In this document: positions 34,644 to 43,568 of the stretch, in pieces
Layout of the letters: each line of letters begins with the position of its first letter
Numbering within the stretch: the stretch's first letter is position 1
Program-made: the position numbers and the translations under genes
Assembly (NCBI GenBank): GCA_040753875.1
Contig: JBFMDV010000003.1
Span: forward strand, 1 to 48,398
Length of the DNA stretch: 48,398 bases
Direction: 5' to 3'
Source of the DNA: Candidatus Zixiibacteriota bacterium
GTDB taxonomy: Bacteria; Zixibacteria; MSB-5A5; GN15; FEB-12
Notes under the pieces: model-generated
What the model was told of the DNA's origin: nothing
Seen by the model: the letters and a program-made list of their open reading frames with translations, nothing else
Database searches by the model: none

Positions 34644-34874
34644 TTATTCCAGAATCTCCAGCACGGCACGATGTCCCTTGCGCGCTGCTGCCGCCGCCAG
34701 GATCGTCCGGATCGCCTTGGCGGTCTGCCCACTTTTGCCGATCACTTTCCCCAGGTCCCCTTGCCCCACGCGCAGTTCGTACACGGTGGTCCTACTCCCC
34801 TGGACTTCTTCCACCAGAACCTCGTCAGGGTGCTCCACCAGTGCTCTCACGATGAACTCAATGAACTCCTTCAT
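34644..34874 (-). CDS. khpA: KH-domain RNA-binding protein KhpA (YlqC)
   Basis: This 76-residue single KH domain has the GxxG loop as GKSG within [19 protein letters not shown]. In other bacteria KhpA pairs with KhpB and acts on small RNAs or cell-division mRNAs. It is found at this operon position (rpsP-khpA-rimM) in many phyla. The stop abuts the rimM start. A gap of about 108 bases separates it from rpsP, with no terminator visible. Confidence 0.94.
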   Translation of the reverse strand: MKEFIEFIVRALVEHPDEVLVEEVQGSRTTVYELRVGQGDLGKVIGKSGQTAKAIRTILAAAAARKGHRAVLEILE

Positions 34875-34982
34875 GGTGCCATTCCTTTCGAACAGTCAGA
34901 TGCGGGTATCGAATCCATTCCCGGCGTAAACTCTGCTATCGAACCGGACCTCAGTGTAAGTCGGGTATTTGGCGGCGCCGCG

Positions 34983-35363
34983 TTATTTCGCTTCGGCGGC
35001 CGGCGCCTCGGCGGCGACACTCGCCTTCTTCATCTTCCGCGTCTTCTTCGGCCGTTCCTTGATCGTTCCCTTCACCGCGACCGTCGAGACATCCTCGCCT
35101 TTCTGCGCCTTCAGGTACTTGGTGGTGAACCCGATCTGCTTGAGCAGCGAGGCCACCGTGTCGCTCGGCTCCGCGCCCTGCGCCAGCCACTTGGTCATCT
35201 TGTCCTCGAACAAGTTGATCTCGGCCGGTTTCGGCAGCGGGTTGTAGGTGCCAAGAATCTCCAGAAAACGACCGTCACGTGCCCGACGTGAGTCGGCCGC
35301 AACTATCCGGTAATACGGACGTTTGGTCGTCCCTATCCGGCGCAGTCTAATGTGTACCGCCAA
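34983..35363 (-). CDS. rpsP: 30S ribosomal protein S16
   Basis: This 126-residue protein starts MAVHIRLRRIGTTKRPYYRI and continues with VAADSRRARDGRFLEILGTYNP, the unmistakable S16 N-terminus. The second half includes DKMTKWLAQGAEPSDTVASL. A lysine/alanine-rich tail (residues about 95-126) extends past the usual 80-90-residue core, as in several FCB-group bacteria. It lies 19 bases after ffh. Confidence 0.97.
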   Translation of the reverse strand: MAVHIRLRRIGTTKRPYYRIVAADSRRARDGRFLEILGTYNPLPKPAEINLFEDKMTKWLAQGAEPSDTVASLLKQIGFTTKYLKAQKGEDVSTVAVKGTIKERPKKTRKMKKASVAAEAPAAEAK

Positions 35364-35382
35364 TGGTGCACTCCTCCGTTTC

Positions 35383-36717
35383 TCACCCGATCCCCAACTG
35401 GGACCAGTTTTTTGCCATATTCTTCATCTTCTTATTGCTGCCCATTTGATGGAACATCTTCTGCATGGCGAAGAACTGATTGAGCAGTTGATTCACCGCC
35501 TGCACGCTGTTGCCGGAGCCGTTCGCGATCCGCTTCTTGCGGGAGCCGTCGATAAGCCGCGGGTTGCGTCGCTCCGCCACCGTCATCGATTTGATGATCG
35601 CGGTGGTCCGCTCAACTTCTTTCTCGTCGAACTTCATTCCCTTGAGCTGTTTGCCGACTCCCGGTATCATCCCAATGACCGACTCCAGCGGTCCCATCTT
35701 TTTCAATTGATTCATCTGCTCCAGGAAATCCTCGAAATCAAACTGCGCCTTGAGCAGCTTTTCCTGCATCTTCTGGGCCTTGTCCAGGTCCACTGTCTCT
35801 TGCGCCTTCTCGACCAGCGTGACAATGTCCCCCATGCCAAGTATGCGCGAAGCCAACCGGTCAGGGTGGAACGGCTCCAGGTCCGAGAGCTTCTCACCAA
35901 TCGAGGCCAGCTTGATAGGACATCCGGTCACCTGACGGATGGAAAGCGCAGCGCCGCCGCGAGCGTCACCATCGAGCTTGGTCAACACGACGCCGGTGAG
36001 AGCGAGCCGCTTGTGGAACTGCTCCGCGACATTGACCGCATCCTGGCCGGTCATGGCGTCGCTGACAAGCAGAAGTTCGTCCGGCTTGACCAGCGACTTT
36101 ATCTGCTCGAGTTCAACCATCAGGTCGTCGTCGATATGAAGGCGTCCGGCGGTATCCAGAATGACCAAGTCGACAAAGTTCTTCGAGGCATGCCGCACTG
36201 CTTCCTTGCAGATCTCCGGCGGCTTGGCGCCGTCGATATGGAAATGCTCGACCCCGATTGAATCCGCCAGCACCTTGAGCTGTTTGACTGCGGCCGGGCG
36301 GTAGATATCGGCGGCCACCAGAAGCGGCTTCTTGTTTTTCCGCTTGGTCATGAGCGCGATCTTACCCGCGAGCGTGGTCTTGCCGGACCCCTGCAGACCG
36401 CACAGCATATAGACAGTCGGCGCTTTGTCGATTGGCGCAAGCGGCGCGGTCTTGCCGCCAAGAAGCGAGACCAACTCGTCGTGCACTACCTTGATCACCA
36501 TCTGGCCCGGCTCGATAGAGGTAAGCACCTCGGTGCCGACCGATTTCTCCTCGACCGCCTTCACGAAGTCGCGAGCGACCTTGTAATGGACATCCGCTTC
36601 CAGAAGAGCCTGGCGCACCTCGCGCATGGCGTCGCGGATGTTTTTCTCCGAGAGCTTGCCGGCTCCGCGGAGTTTCTTGAACACCGACTCTAATTTGTCA
36701 GACAGCGCTGTAAACAT
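35383..36717 (-). CDS. ffh: Signal recognition particle GTPase Ffh
   Basis: From ATG 36717 (MFTALSDKLESVFKKL) the protein has 444 residues. The N domain spans about 1-85. The G domain has GLQGSGKTTLAGK, DTAGRLHIDD and TKLDGDARGGAALS. The methionine-rich M domain (about 300-444) includes ERRNPRLIDGSRKKRIANGS, which binds 4.5S RNA, and QFFAMQKMFHQMG. With 4.5S RNA and FtsY it delivers nascent membrane proteins to the translocon. The frame extends upstream to 36792, but those 25 residues are not conserved. It is the first gene of the operon. Confidence 0.97.
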   Translation of the reverse strand: MFTALSDKLESVFKKLRGAGKLSEKNIRDAMREVRQALLEADVHYKVARDFVKAVEEKSVGTEVLTSIEPGQMVIKVVHDELVSLLGGKTAPLAPIDKAPTVYMLCGLQGSGKTTLAGKIALMTKRKNKKPLLVAADIYRPAAVKQLKVLADSIGVEHFHIDGAKPPEICKEAVRHASKNFVDLVILDTAGRLHIDDDLMVELEQIKSLVKPDELLLVSDAMTGQDAVNVAEQFHKRLALTGVVLTKLDGDARGGAALSIRQVTGCPIKLASIGEKLSDLEPFHPDRLASRILGMGDIVTLVEKAQETVDLDKAQKMQEKLLKAQFDFEDFLEQMNQLKKMGPLESVIGMIPGVGKQLKGMKFDEKEVERTTAIIKSMTVAERRNPRLIDGSRKKRIANGSGNSVQAVNQLLNQFFAMQKMFHQMGSNKKMKNMAKNWSQLGIG

Positions 36718-36986
36718 CGTTTCTTTATACCAACTCCGGTTATTGCGAAGGAGAGTCGCGTTCGAACGCGCGGCGCGCACGGGCGAATGCATCTGTCGAC
36801 GGGATTGCAGGACAGACTACGGCCTTCGTACCGAAGCTTGTAAATATATCATTTCCATAGGAATAGGCAAGGGGAGAATGGTGATCGGGAGGGGTTCGGG
36901 ACGCCGGCACGAGCGGTCATATTATGTTGTAAAGCAGGGGGTTAGAGAATGCGTAAGTTGGGGGGTCGGGCGCTCTTACGGTGTTC

Positions 36987-37014
36987 TGTAGCGCACCCAA
37001 CGGGTGATGAATTT
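36987..37014 (+). repeat. Left REP of the RAYT element
   Basis: This 28-bp sequence contains CACCC-AAC-GGGTG and starts GTAGCGCACCCAACGGGTG. Its near-complement is at 37586-37612, in inverted orientation, so the two bracket the transposase gene. Confidence 0.75.
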
Positions 37015-37056
37015 CGACTGACAGGAACTGTCACCCATCATCACTACTTTTCTTGC

Positions 37057-37587
37057 GTGAAACTGATCCACTACGACCACGATGGCCGGGCGCGCTTCGT
37101 TACGTTCGCCACGCGAGACTTCCTTCCAGTTCTCAGCAACCCCATCTTTCGTGACTTGGTAACGGAGTCCATGGTCGAAGTGTGCGCACAGTTCCGTGTG
37201 ACGATACTGGCATATGTCATCATGCCGGAACACGTACATTTGGTGCTTGTGCCGCCAGTAGATGTCAGGTTGGGTAATGTAGTAGGAGAGATCAAACGGA
37301 TTTCGGCCAAACGAATCCACAGCGCTCTTCCCAACAACTGCGACCTTCTCAGACGACTAGTTGCGGTTCGAGATGGGCAATGCAGATTTGCGTTGTGGCA
37401 GAAGCGATGCTATGATCATAACTGCAGGACCGAAGCAGAGGTGTGGCAGAAAGTGGAGTACTGCCATTTCAATCCTGTTCGACGGGGACTAGTGCGAGCT
37501 CCGCAGGATTGGAGGTGGTCGAGCTGCACGTGGTATGCGACTGACGAACGGGTAGGTGAAACTCGGAAATATAAGCCCGACAAATGA
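37057..37587 (+). CDS. REP-associated tyrosine transposase (RAYT, Y1/HUH family)
   Basis: This 176-residue single-strand nuclease is related to IS200/IS605 TnpA. FVTFATRDFLPVL opens the fold. The HUH metal site reads MPEHVHLVL, and CHFNPVRRGLV and DWRWSSCTWY are the RAYT-specific C-terminal phrases. The catalytic Tyr is probably the one in KRCYDHN. I start at GTG 37057, where homology begins. The frame is open to 36949 but runs across the left REP. The gene is closely flanked by inverted REPs, the arrangement expected of a RAYT with its own substrate. No further copy of this REP is visible in the window. Confidence 0.88.
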   Translation: MKLIHYDHDGRARFVTFATRDFLPVLSNPIFRDLVTESMVEVCAQFRVTILAYVIMPEHVHLVLVPPVDVRLGNVVGEIKRISAKRIHSALPNNCDLLRRLVAVRDGQCRFALWQKRCYDHNCRTEAEVWQKVEYCHFNPVRRGLVRAPQDWRWSSCTWYATDERVGETRKYKPDK

Positions 37588-37612
37588 ATTCCACACCCGT
37601 TGGGTGGGCTAC
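37586..37612 (-). repeat. Right REP of the RAYT element
   Basis: GAATTCCACACCCGTTGGG and the following GTGGGCTAC form the inverted partner of 36987-37014, sharing GAATT, CACCCGTTGGGTG and GCTAC. It overlaps the RAYT stop codon and directly abuts the transposase remnant. Confidence 0.75.
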
Positions 37613-37613
37613 G

Positions 37614-37946
37614 AGGCTGGATCAGCACCCGTACGAGCTCTATTTACAGCTCAACGAGATCAGCCACACCAAGACCAAAGCGCGACGGCCCCAGACCAAC
37701 GGCATCTGTGAACGCTTCCACAAGACGATTCTCGATGAGTTCTACCGGGTGATCTTCAGAAAGAAACTGATTCGCACGGTTGAGGAGTTACAGCTTGATT
37801 TGGACGGCTGGATTGCGTATTACAACACTGAACGCACCCATCAGGGGAAACGGTGTCAAGGCCGCACGCCGATGGTGACCTTCATGGACGGTCTGGTACT
37901 GGCTCAGGATGCAGACTTGACGAAAGAAGAGAAACTGACAGCGTAA
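37614..37946 (+). pseudogene. IS481/IS3-type transposase, 3' remnant
   Basis: Only the last third of an rve-type integrase-core transposase remains: DQHPYELYLQLNEISHTKTK, RRPQTNGICERFHKTILDEF (with the final catalytic Glu), and YYNTERTHQGKRCQGRTPM. The first two catalytic Asp residues are missing. The coding similarity starts right after the right REP, so the RAYT element landed in the transposase gene or a deletion joined the two. No intact copy is in the window. Confidence 0.85.
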
Positions 37947-38074
37947 CAGAAACTGCTCAGAGGTAAATGACTGTCAACTGAAGTATCGTTCAGTGCAAAT
38001 TAGCTGATCAGGAAGTAGACTCACTGATTATAACTTCAAAACGAGCACAATCGCCTGATTTGTAGAAAGCCTCA

Positions 38075-39018
38075 TTACACCCGAATCGAATTCGCCGGAC
38101 TGAGCCGCTGATATGTATCTACGATATCTTGGCTGTTCAGGTGTGTGTACCCAGCAGTTACTACTGGAGATGCGTGACCCATAATTCTTTGCAGGAGTGC
38201 CGGTGAACCGCCGTGGCGGATAAACCAAGTAGCGGCCGAATGCCTCAGCAAATGCGGGTGCAGATGAATTCCAGCTCTCTTACCCATGCGGAATATTATG
38301 TGGCGTACGTTATCCTTGTCGAGCGCCTTGCCGTCGTGTGTGCAAAAGACGAGATCGCCGGGAAGTTCTTGCCGCCAGCGGTTCAGATAGAAATGCATGG
38401 TCTTGACCATCTTCGCGCCCATGGCGACTTGACGCCATTTCCTACCCTTGCCGTACACCTTGATGATACCACTCTTCAGGTCGACGTTGTCCATTGTCAG
38501 CGTGATAAGCTCATTCCGTCTGATCATCGTATCGAAGAAGAGCAGGAGCATGGTCACGTTCCGGAAGCCGATAAAGGAGTTCTTATTCACGGTCGAGATC
38601 ACCTTTGAGATATCATCCTCGGAGACGACTTCCTTGAGCTTCTTTTCGATTTTGATGCGCTTAATCCGGTGCATCGGGTTCGGCTTCTTCCAGATACCTT
38701 CCTGCTCAAGGTAGTTCCAGAATCGCTGCATGGCCTGGATACGGCCGTTGACCGTGACGTCAGACAGCTTGCCGACGAGAGAGAAGATGTACTCCTGCAA
38801 GTGCTGTCGGGTGACATCTTCAATGTTAATCTCACGTTCCGTGAGGTAACCGACCAGGTAGCCGAGGCGCTCGGCGTAGCTGTTGACGGAGTTTTCCGTC
38901 AGGTTGTTGACCTTGCACCCGAAGATGAAGCTGTCGATGAGACTTTCCAGTCGTTCTTCCCCATGACCTTAGTATCGACTAAGGCGTAGAGTCCCTGAAC
39001 ATGCTTGAGATGGAACAT
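38075..39018 (-). pseudogene. Tyrosine recombinase (XerC/D-like integrase), apparent 5' frameshift
   Basis: Residues of the catalytic domain are all present: Arg in MIRRNELITL, the HLLRHSAATW box, GHASPVVTAGYTHL with His/Trp-position His and the nucleophile Tyr. The SAM-like N-terminal domain continues upstream of the TTG at 38800 in the same frame (LIDSFIFGCKVNNLTENSVN) but has no start codon before a TAA near 38972. The likely original start, ATG 39018 (MFHLKHVQGLYALVDTK) with GGGAG upstream, is in another frame. The two join near 38945-38960, so a small indel has broken the gene, unless translation starts at TTG 38800 without the N-terminal DNA-binding domain. It lies next to tRNA-fMet, a common integration target. 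Confidence 0.75.
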
Positions 39019-39102
39019 TTCCCATACTCCCGAAATCCGAAGGTTTTTTCGTTTGCCCGGGAGAGGTTGGAAATGTCTAAGTGATTGATCGACAGGTTAG
39101 TA

Positions 39103-39176
<74 letters not shown>

Positions 39177-39305
39177 ATCATTATTTTCGGACCGGTGGAA
39201 TGCTGTCGCCTTGGCGAGACAACTTTCCAGAGTCGCTGTATTCACTACAACTGGCGGACTGTTCCAATCAGCGCTGGAGACTGCCCACCCGCGATTTGGG
39301 GCCTC

Positions 39306-39334
39306 TATATACTGCACCACTCTTGGGCTGTCAA
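39306..39334 (-). promoter_or_regulatory. Promoter of tRNA-fMet
   Basis: On the minus strand TTGACA (39329-39334), a 17-bp spacer and TATATA (39306-39311). The predicted start near 39299 would give a precursor with about 120 bases of 5' leader. The rest of 39177-39414 holds no gene. Confidence 0.7.
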
Positions 39335-39414
39335 GTACCGTCGAGTTATATTTCACCAACTGTAATTCTTCACCCGGCGTGATTTGGACCCAGTCCGAGC
39401 CGTTCGGCCACGTC

Positions 39415-40770
39415 TTAGGCAGGCTTCTTTAAACTCCGCTTGGCCGGTCGCAAGAGCGACCACTTCAACAGCGGCGGGGTCACGAGTGTGGTGACAATCA
39501 CCATGATTATTACCGCGGAATAGGTACCCGATGACACCATCGGCTCACCATCGAGTATCAATTTCGCGCCGATCCCGGCAAAGATCAGCCCAACCTCGCC
39601 TCGTGGGATCATGCCGAGTCCGATCGCCCAGCGATTGGTTATCCTGTCGAATATCGCCAGACCGCACACTTGCTTGCCGATCACCGCCGCGATCGTAAGC
39701 ACGGCCGCGAATCCAAGTATGGTAACATCGGCAAACGTGGTCAGGTCAACCAATGCCCCCATGCGCACGAAAAAGACCGGAATCAGGAAAGTTCCTATAG
39801 GGGCGATCAACTCTTCCAGTTTGTGTTCGCCCCTGTCGGTGAACTCCTGATAATAGACCTTGTCCAGAATCAGACCGGCGGAGAAGGCTCCGACGATCGG
39901 CGCCAGTCCCACCTTGCCGGCGATGTAGGCCAGGCCGAAACAGACCAGCAGGCTGAACGACAGAAACACCCCTTTCCCTTTCAATCGCACGCCCAGCTTG
40001 AAATAGTGCGGCAGGACGAACGACCCGACCATAACCGCTCCGACAATAAACAGAGTCGCTTTGCCGATGATCCAGGCTATCATCAGCAGGCTCACGCCGT
40101 CGCCGGTCTGGTGCGCCGCCGCAGCGATTATTCCCGCCACCACCGCCAGGATCACAAGTCCCATGACATCATCGATCACCGCCGCACCAAGTATGATCTG
40201 CGCTTCGCGGGTTTTCGTCTTCCCCAAATCCTGCAATACGCGAGCCGTAATGCCGACCGAGGTAGCGGTCAGAGTCGCACCCAGGAAGATGTGAACGTAT
40301 ATCGATTCATGAGGCAGGAAGATCGCGCCGACTCCCCAACCCAGGAAAAACGGCGCGGTCACGCCAAAAAGCGCAACCAGAAACGATGACAGTCCGACTT
40401 TCATCATTTCTCCGACCGAAGACTCGAGACCGACCTCAAAGAGAAGTATCACGACGCCAAGCTCGGCCAGTATTTCCAGCGGCAAGCTTTCACGAAACCC
40501 GGCAAAAACATCGATTCCGACCAGATGAAGGTTACCAAGCAGCATCCCGAACACCAGTTCACCCAGGACTGGCGGCTGGCCGAACCGTTCGAACAGGTCT
40601 CCCCCCAGCTTGGCGGCCAGCAGGATGACAATCAATTCGAGCAGCACGCTGAGTACTTCGCTCTGGCCGCTGTCTGTGGCGCCGGAAGCGCCGAACGCCA
40701 ACCCATGGATAGCGTATACTGCCAGTGCCGCGAAAATGAACGCGAACTGTCGAGGATGAAGAATCTTCAT
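39415..40770 (-). CDS. Cation:proton antiporter, CPA2 family
   Basis: This 451-residue inner-membrane protein has about 13 hydrophobic segments and CPA2 landmarks. It begins with LAAKLGGDLFERFGQPPVLG (first conserved helix pair), then LGVVILLFEVGLES, GATLTATSVGITARVLQDLG, and AAVIDDVMGLVILAVVAG with the ion-binding Asp-Asp pair. GMIPRGEVGLIFAGIGAKL closes the core. It has no C-terminal TrkA-N/RCK domain, so it is like NapA/GerN rather than full KefB. It probably exchanges Na+ or K+ for protons. It stands alone, convergent with nothing and upstream of tRNA-fMet. Confidence 0.92.
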   Translation of the reverse strand: MKILHPRQFAFIFAALAVYAIHGLAFGASGATDSGQSEVLSVLLELIVILLAAKLGGDLFERFGQPPVLGELVFGMLLGNLHLVGIDVFAGFRESLPLEILAELGVVILLFEVGLESSVGEMMKVGLSSFLVALFGVTAPFFLGWGVGAIFLPHESIYVHIFLGATLTATSVGITARVLQDLGKTKTREAQIILGAAVIDDVMGLVILAVVAGIIAAAAHQTGDGVSLLMIAWIIGKATLFIVGAVMVGSFVLPHYFKLGVRLKGKGVFLSFSLLVCFGLAYIAGKVGLAPIVGAFSAGLILDKVYYQEFTDRGEHKLEELIAPIGTFLIPVFFVRMGALVDLTTFADVTILGFAAVLTIAAVIGKQVCGLAIFDRITNRWAIGLGMIPRGEVGLIFAGIGAKLILDGEPMVSSGTYSAVIIMVIVTTLVTPPLLKWSLLRPAKRSLKKPA

Positions 40771-40954
40771 ACCGTTCTCAAAACGCCTGTGAGTTCAAGA
40801 ATTGCGCCAAAAGTAGCCTTAGCGCGCGCGGACATCAAGCGTTTTCGGCGGTATGCACCATAGCTACAGAAATCTTCCGATCTGACGACATAGTGAATAT
40901 GAACTGACAGGGATGTCCTGTCGTCTCTCTGTTGCAGGAGAATGACTTAAGACT

Positions 40955-41812
40955 ATGTTCATTATCATTGGGGCCATTGTCGTTCTGGGGGGTATTATCG
41001 GCGGCTTCACATGGGAGGGGGGACAGATACTGGCCCTCAATCAACCCGCCGAGCTCGTCATCATTGCCGGCGCTGCGCTTGGTTCACTCCTCATCGCCAC
41101 GCCACTGTCGGTCATCAAGAACATTCTGAAACAGATCTCCGGCGTGTTCAGTGGGGGCCTGACCAAAAAGGATTACCTCGACCTGCTGGTCATGATGTAC
41201 GAGATCTTCAACGTGGCGCGCCGCGATGGTCTGGTAGGCCTCGAAAATCACGTCGAGCACCCGCACGAGAGCGAGATATTCAAGCGGTACCCACACTTTC
41301 TGAAAAACCACCACGCCGTCGCCTTCTTTGCCGACACCATGCGTGTCATTATCTCTGGTTCAGTGCAGCCGCATGATCTGGAAGATCTGATGGAGGCCGA
41401 CATCGAGACGCTTCACGAAGACGAATCGCGGGCACCTAAAGCGTTGTCCACGGTCGCCGATTCACTTCCGGGTCTGGGAATCGTGGCGGCGGTGCTGGGT
41501 GTGGTGATCACGATGGCGGCTCTCGATGGTCCGCCGTCGGAAATCGGCCACAAAGTCGCCGCGGCACTGGTGGGGACATTCCTCGGCATTCTGGGTTGCT
41601 ACGGTTTTGTCGGACCGCTGGCCACGAGCATGAACCACCGAACGAGTGAGGACAAGCAGTATCTCACCTGCATGAAACACGCACTGCTGTCGTTTCATAA
41701 GGGAGTCGCGGGCGTGATTGCAGTCGAGTTCGCCCGCCGCTCGTTGTTTGCCGAGGTTCGCCCGGAATTTCTCGAGCTTGAAAAGGCCTGCAACGAGGCC
41801 AAGCGCCGGTAA
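40955..41812 (+). CDS. motA: Flagellar motor stator protein MotA
   Basis: This 285-residue inner-membrane protein has four hydrophobic segments. ALNQPAELVIIAGAALGSLL is helix 2, PGLGIVAAVLGVVITM is helix 3 with the conserved Pro, and GTFLGILGCYGFVGPLA is helix 4. Between helices 2 and 3 is the cytoplasmic loop with RRDGLVGLENHVEHP. With MotB it forms the ion channel that drives flagellar rotation. The MotA/TolQ/ExbB superfamily includes similar proteins, but the length and loop fit MotA. No other flagellar gene is in the window. It stops six bases before motB. Confidence 0.93.
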   Translation: MFIIIGAIVVLGGIIGGFTWEGGQILALNQPAELVIIAGAALGSLLIATPLSVIKNILKQISGVFSGGLTKKDYLDLLVMMYEIFNVARRDGLVGLENHVEHPHESEIFKRYPHFLKNHHAVAFFADTMRVIISGSVQPHDLEDLMEADIETLHEDESRAPKALSTVADSLPGLGIVAAVLGVVITMAALDGPPSEIGHKVAAALVGTFLGILGCYGFVGPLATSMNHRTSEDKQYLTCMKHALLSFHKGVAGVIAVEFARRSLFAEVRPEFLELEKACNEAKRR

Positions 41813-41818
41813 TCCCCG

Positions 41819-42679
41819 ATGGCCGAAGAAACCACCCAGCCGATCATCATCCGTCGCAAAAAGGGAGGGCACGGCGATCACCACGGCGGTGCATGGAAAG
41901 TTGCGTTCGCCGATTTTATGACGGCGATGATGGCGTTCTTTCTGGTCATGTGGCTGGTGGGACAAAAGCAGGAAGTGAAAGAAGCGGTCGCCGGCTATTT
42001 TCGTGACCCCGGCAAATACCTTAAAGAGGGAAGCGCCGGGATGCTTCAGGGGACCTCCAGCGCCATTAGCGCCAGCGATCCGACGATCGGTCTTATCAAT
42101 AACCCAATGAAAAAAGACAACTCGACTCCGCCGCCAAGTGAGACCGAGAAAGCGGCCCTGGCCGCGGTCGGTCAGAATATCATGCGGGAGCTTGAGAAAG
42201 AAGAGGCGTTCAGCCGCCTGAAGAAAAACGTCAAGATACAGATGACAGCCGAAGGACTGCGGATAATCTTGAACGAATCCGAGGATTCCCCGGCTTTCTT
42301 CGAGCCCGGCTCTGCCAAGCTTCTGCAGCAGAGCGCTATCATTCTGATCACCATAGCCAGGGAACTGGGCAGGCTTAGGAACCACCTGGTGATGGAAGGG
42401 CACACCGATGCCTCAGTCGGCGGCGAGCAGACTGTCTCCAACTGGGAGCTGTCGTCCGACCGGGCCAACTCCGCGCGCGAATTGATGGAGGTCTCCGGCT
42501 TGTACGATGGCCAAGTGCGGGAAATACGCGGCTATGCGGACAAGTTCCCGATGTTCGAATCAAACCCGGCCGACCCACGCAACCGCCGGGTGACAATCCT
42601 TGTCCTGTATGAATCGCGCGAACGCCAGTTCGACCAGCTTGAGCTCGGCGCCGAGTTTGTCCCGGAAAATAACGGGTAA
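41819..42679 (+). CDS. motB: Flagellar motor stator protein MotB
   Basis: In this 286-residue protein one N-terminal membrane helix contains the ion-binding Asp (WKVAFADFMTAMMAFFLVMW, Asp about residue 36). A plug/linker region (about 55-150) follows, then a C-terminal OmpA-like peptidoglycan-binding domain (about 155-265: GHTDAS, NWELSSDRANSARELM, DPRNRRVTILV). The N-terminal tail is basic (IIIRRKKGGHGDHHGG). It anchors MotA to the wall. The gene forms an operon with motA. Confidence 0.93.
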   Translation: MAEETTQPIIIRRKKGGHGDHHGGAWKVAFADFMTAMMAFFLVMWLVGQKQEVKEAVAGYFRDPGKYLKEGSAGMLQGTSSAISASDPTIGLINNPMKKDNSTPPPSETEKAALAAVGQNIMRELEKEEAFSRLKKNVKIQMTAEGLRIILNESEDSPAFFEPGSAKLLQQSAIILITIARELGRLRNHLVMEGHTDASVGGEQTVSNWELSSDRANSARELMEVSGLYDGQVREIRGYADKFPMFESNPADPRNRRVTILVLYESRERQFDQLELGAEFVPENNG

Positions 42680-42788
42680 CCCGAGCCTGTTTTTCACTTT
42701 TCTCCTGCCTGCTCATTCCAGTATCCTACAGTCAGAATCAGCCACCAACGGAGAGCATCCGACTCCGTTCTCAAGAAGGGAAAGTGTT

Positions 42789-43133
42789 ATGGTCAAGTAT
42801 CGAAACATGTGGGCGCAGGTCGGACTGGTGATCATCACTCTGGGCATCTACACCATCTATTGGTACTATCAGACGGCCGTTGAACTCAAAGGTCTCGCCA
42901 AAGACGAACAAGCCAATCCGGCACTCTGGACGATCCTCTTGTTCATCCCATTCGGCGCCATCTACTCCCACTACAAGTATGGCGGGCTATACGAAATAGT
43001 AAGCCCAGACCATTTCAATCGATGGCTTCTGTTCGTGCTCTGGATTGTCTTTTCGCCGGCAGTCTGGTTTATCGTCCAGACAGAATTGAATCGTCGAGCC
43101 ACCTACGGCCAGCCAGTCGCGGCGTCGGCCTGA
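42789..43133 (+). CDS. DUF4234 small membrane protein
   Basis: This 114-residue protein starts at ATG 42789, with AAGGGA eight bases upstream. An earlier open frame overlaps motB and has no homology. WAQVGLVIITLGIYTIYWYY is the typical DUF4234 opening, and two further hydrophobic segments follow (PALWTILLFIPFGAIYSHY and RWLLFVLWIVFSPAVWFIV). The function of the family is unknown. It ends TELNRRA near a short polar tail. Confidence 0.85.
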   Translation: MVKYRNMWAQVGLVIITLGIYTIYWYYQTAVELKGLAKDEQANPALWTILLFIPFGAIYSHYKYGGLYEIVSPDHFNRWLLFVLWIVFSPAVWFIVQTELNRRATYGQPVAASA

Positions 43134-43160
43134 CGACAATCGTCGGACTCCCCAGCTCGC

Positions 43161-43568
43161 CTACTGCTTCTGAACGCGGAAATTGAGCGTCCCGGAGACG
43201 CGGCTGAGTACAACTCGGATGGTCCAGTTGCCAGACACTCCAAGCTGACTGAACTCATCGCCGCTGGCCTTCAACGGCGATGTGTACTTCTCGACCCCGT
43301 TCGCGTCGAGTAGCGTCACGGTGGCTGACCCTCCGGTGATAACCGAGGCATGATTCACCTTAGCGCTGTCCCCGCTGTTGGACCACGAATAGGTGAGCGT
43401 CGTGCTCACGTACTTAACCCCCGTCGCCTGAAACTGAAAGTTGTCCGCGATATTGGCGATCTCCGGCTGGAACGGAGCGAGTGAATTTTTGCTGCACGCC
43501 AGCCCCGCGATCAGCATAGCTGCTGCCAGCAGAGCCAAGAATGGATTTCGATACTTCGATCTGGTCAT
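43161..43568 (-). CDS. Small lipoprotein of unknown function
   Basis: This 135-residue protein has a lipoprotein signal (ALLAAAMLIAGLAC, lipid-bound Cys about residue 25). It has about 110 mature residues with beta-sandwich character: NFQFQATGVKYVSTTLTYSW, SATVTLLDANG, GNWTIRVVLSRVSGTLNFRV. This resembles small C-terminal CARDB/PKD-like modules, but I do not recognise a family. It faces the DUF4234 gene convergently, and no terminator is seen between them. Confidence 0.65.
   Translation of the reverse strand: MTRSKYRNPFLALLAAAMLIAGLACSKNSLAPFQPEIANIADNFQFQATGVKYVSTTLTYSWSNSGDSAKVNHASVITGGSATVTLLDANGVEKYTSPLKASGDEFSQLGVSGNWTIRVVLSRVSGTLNFRVQKQ

Noticed and set aside
36949-37056. N-terminal extension of the RAYT frame
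   Set aside because: It is translated from the left REP and its flank. Family homology begins at GTG 37057.
36949-39102. Complete integrative island ending at tRNA-fMet
   Set aside because: No second copy of the tRNA 3' end was found in the window and the recombinase is apparently broken. Boundaries cannot be supported.
40955-42679. Start of a flagellar gene cluster
   Set aside because: Only motA and motB are present. Neighbouring genes are unrelated to flagella.
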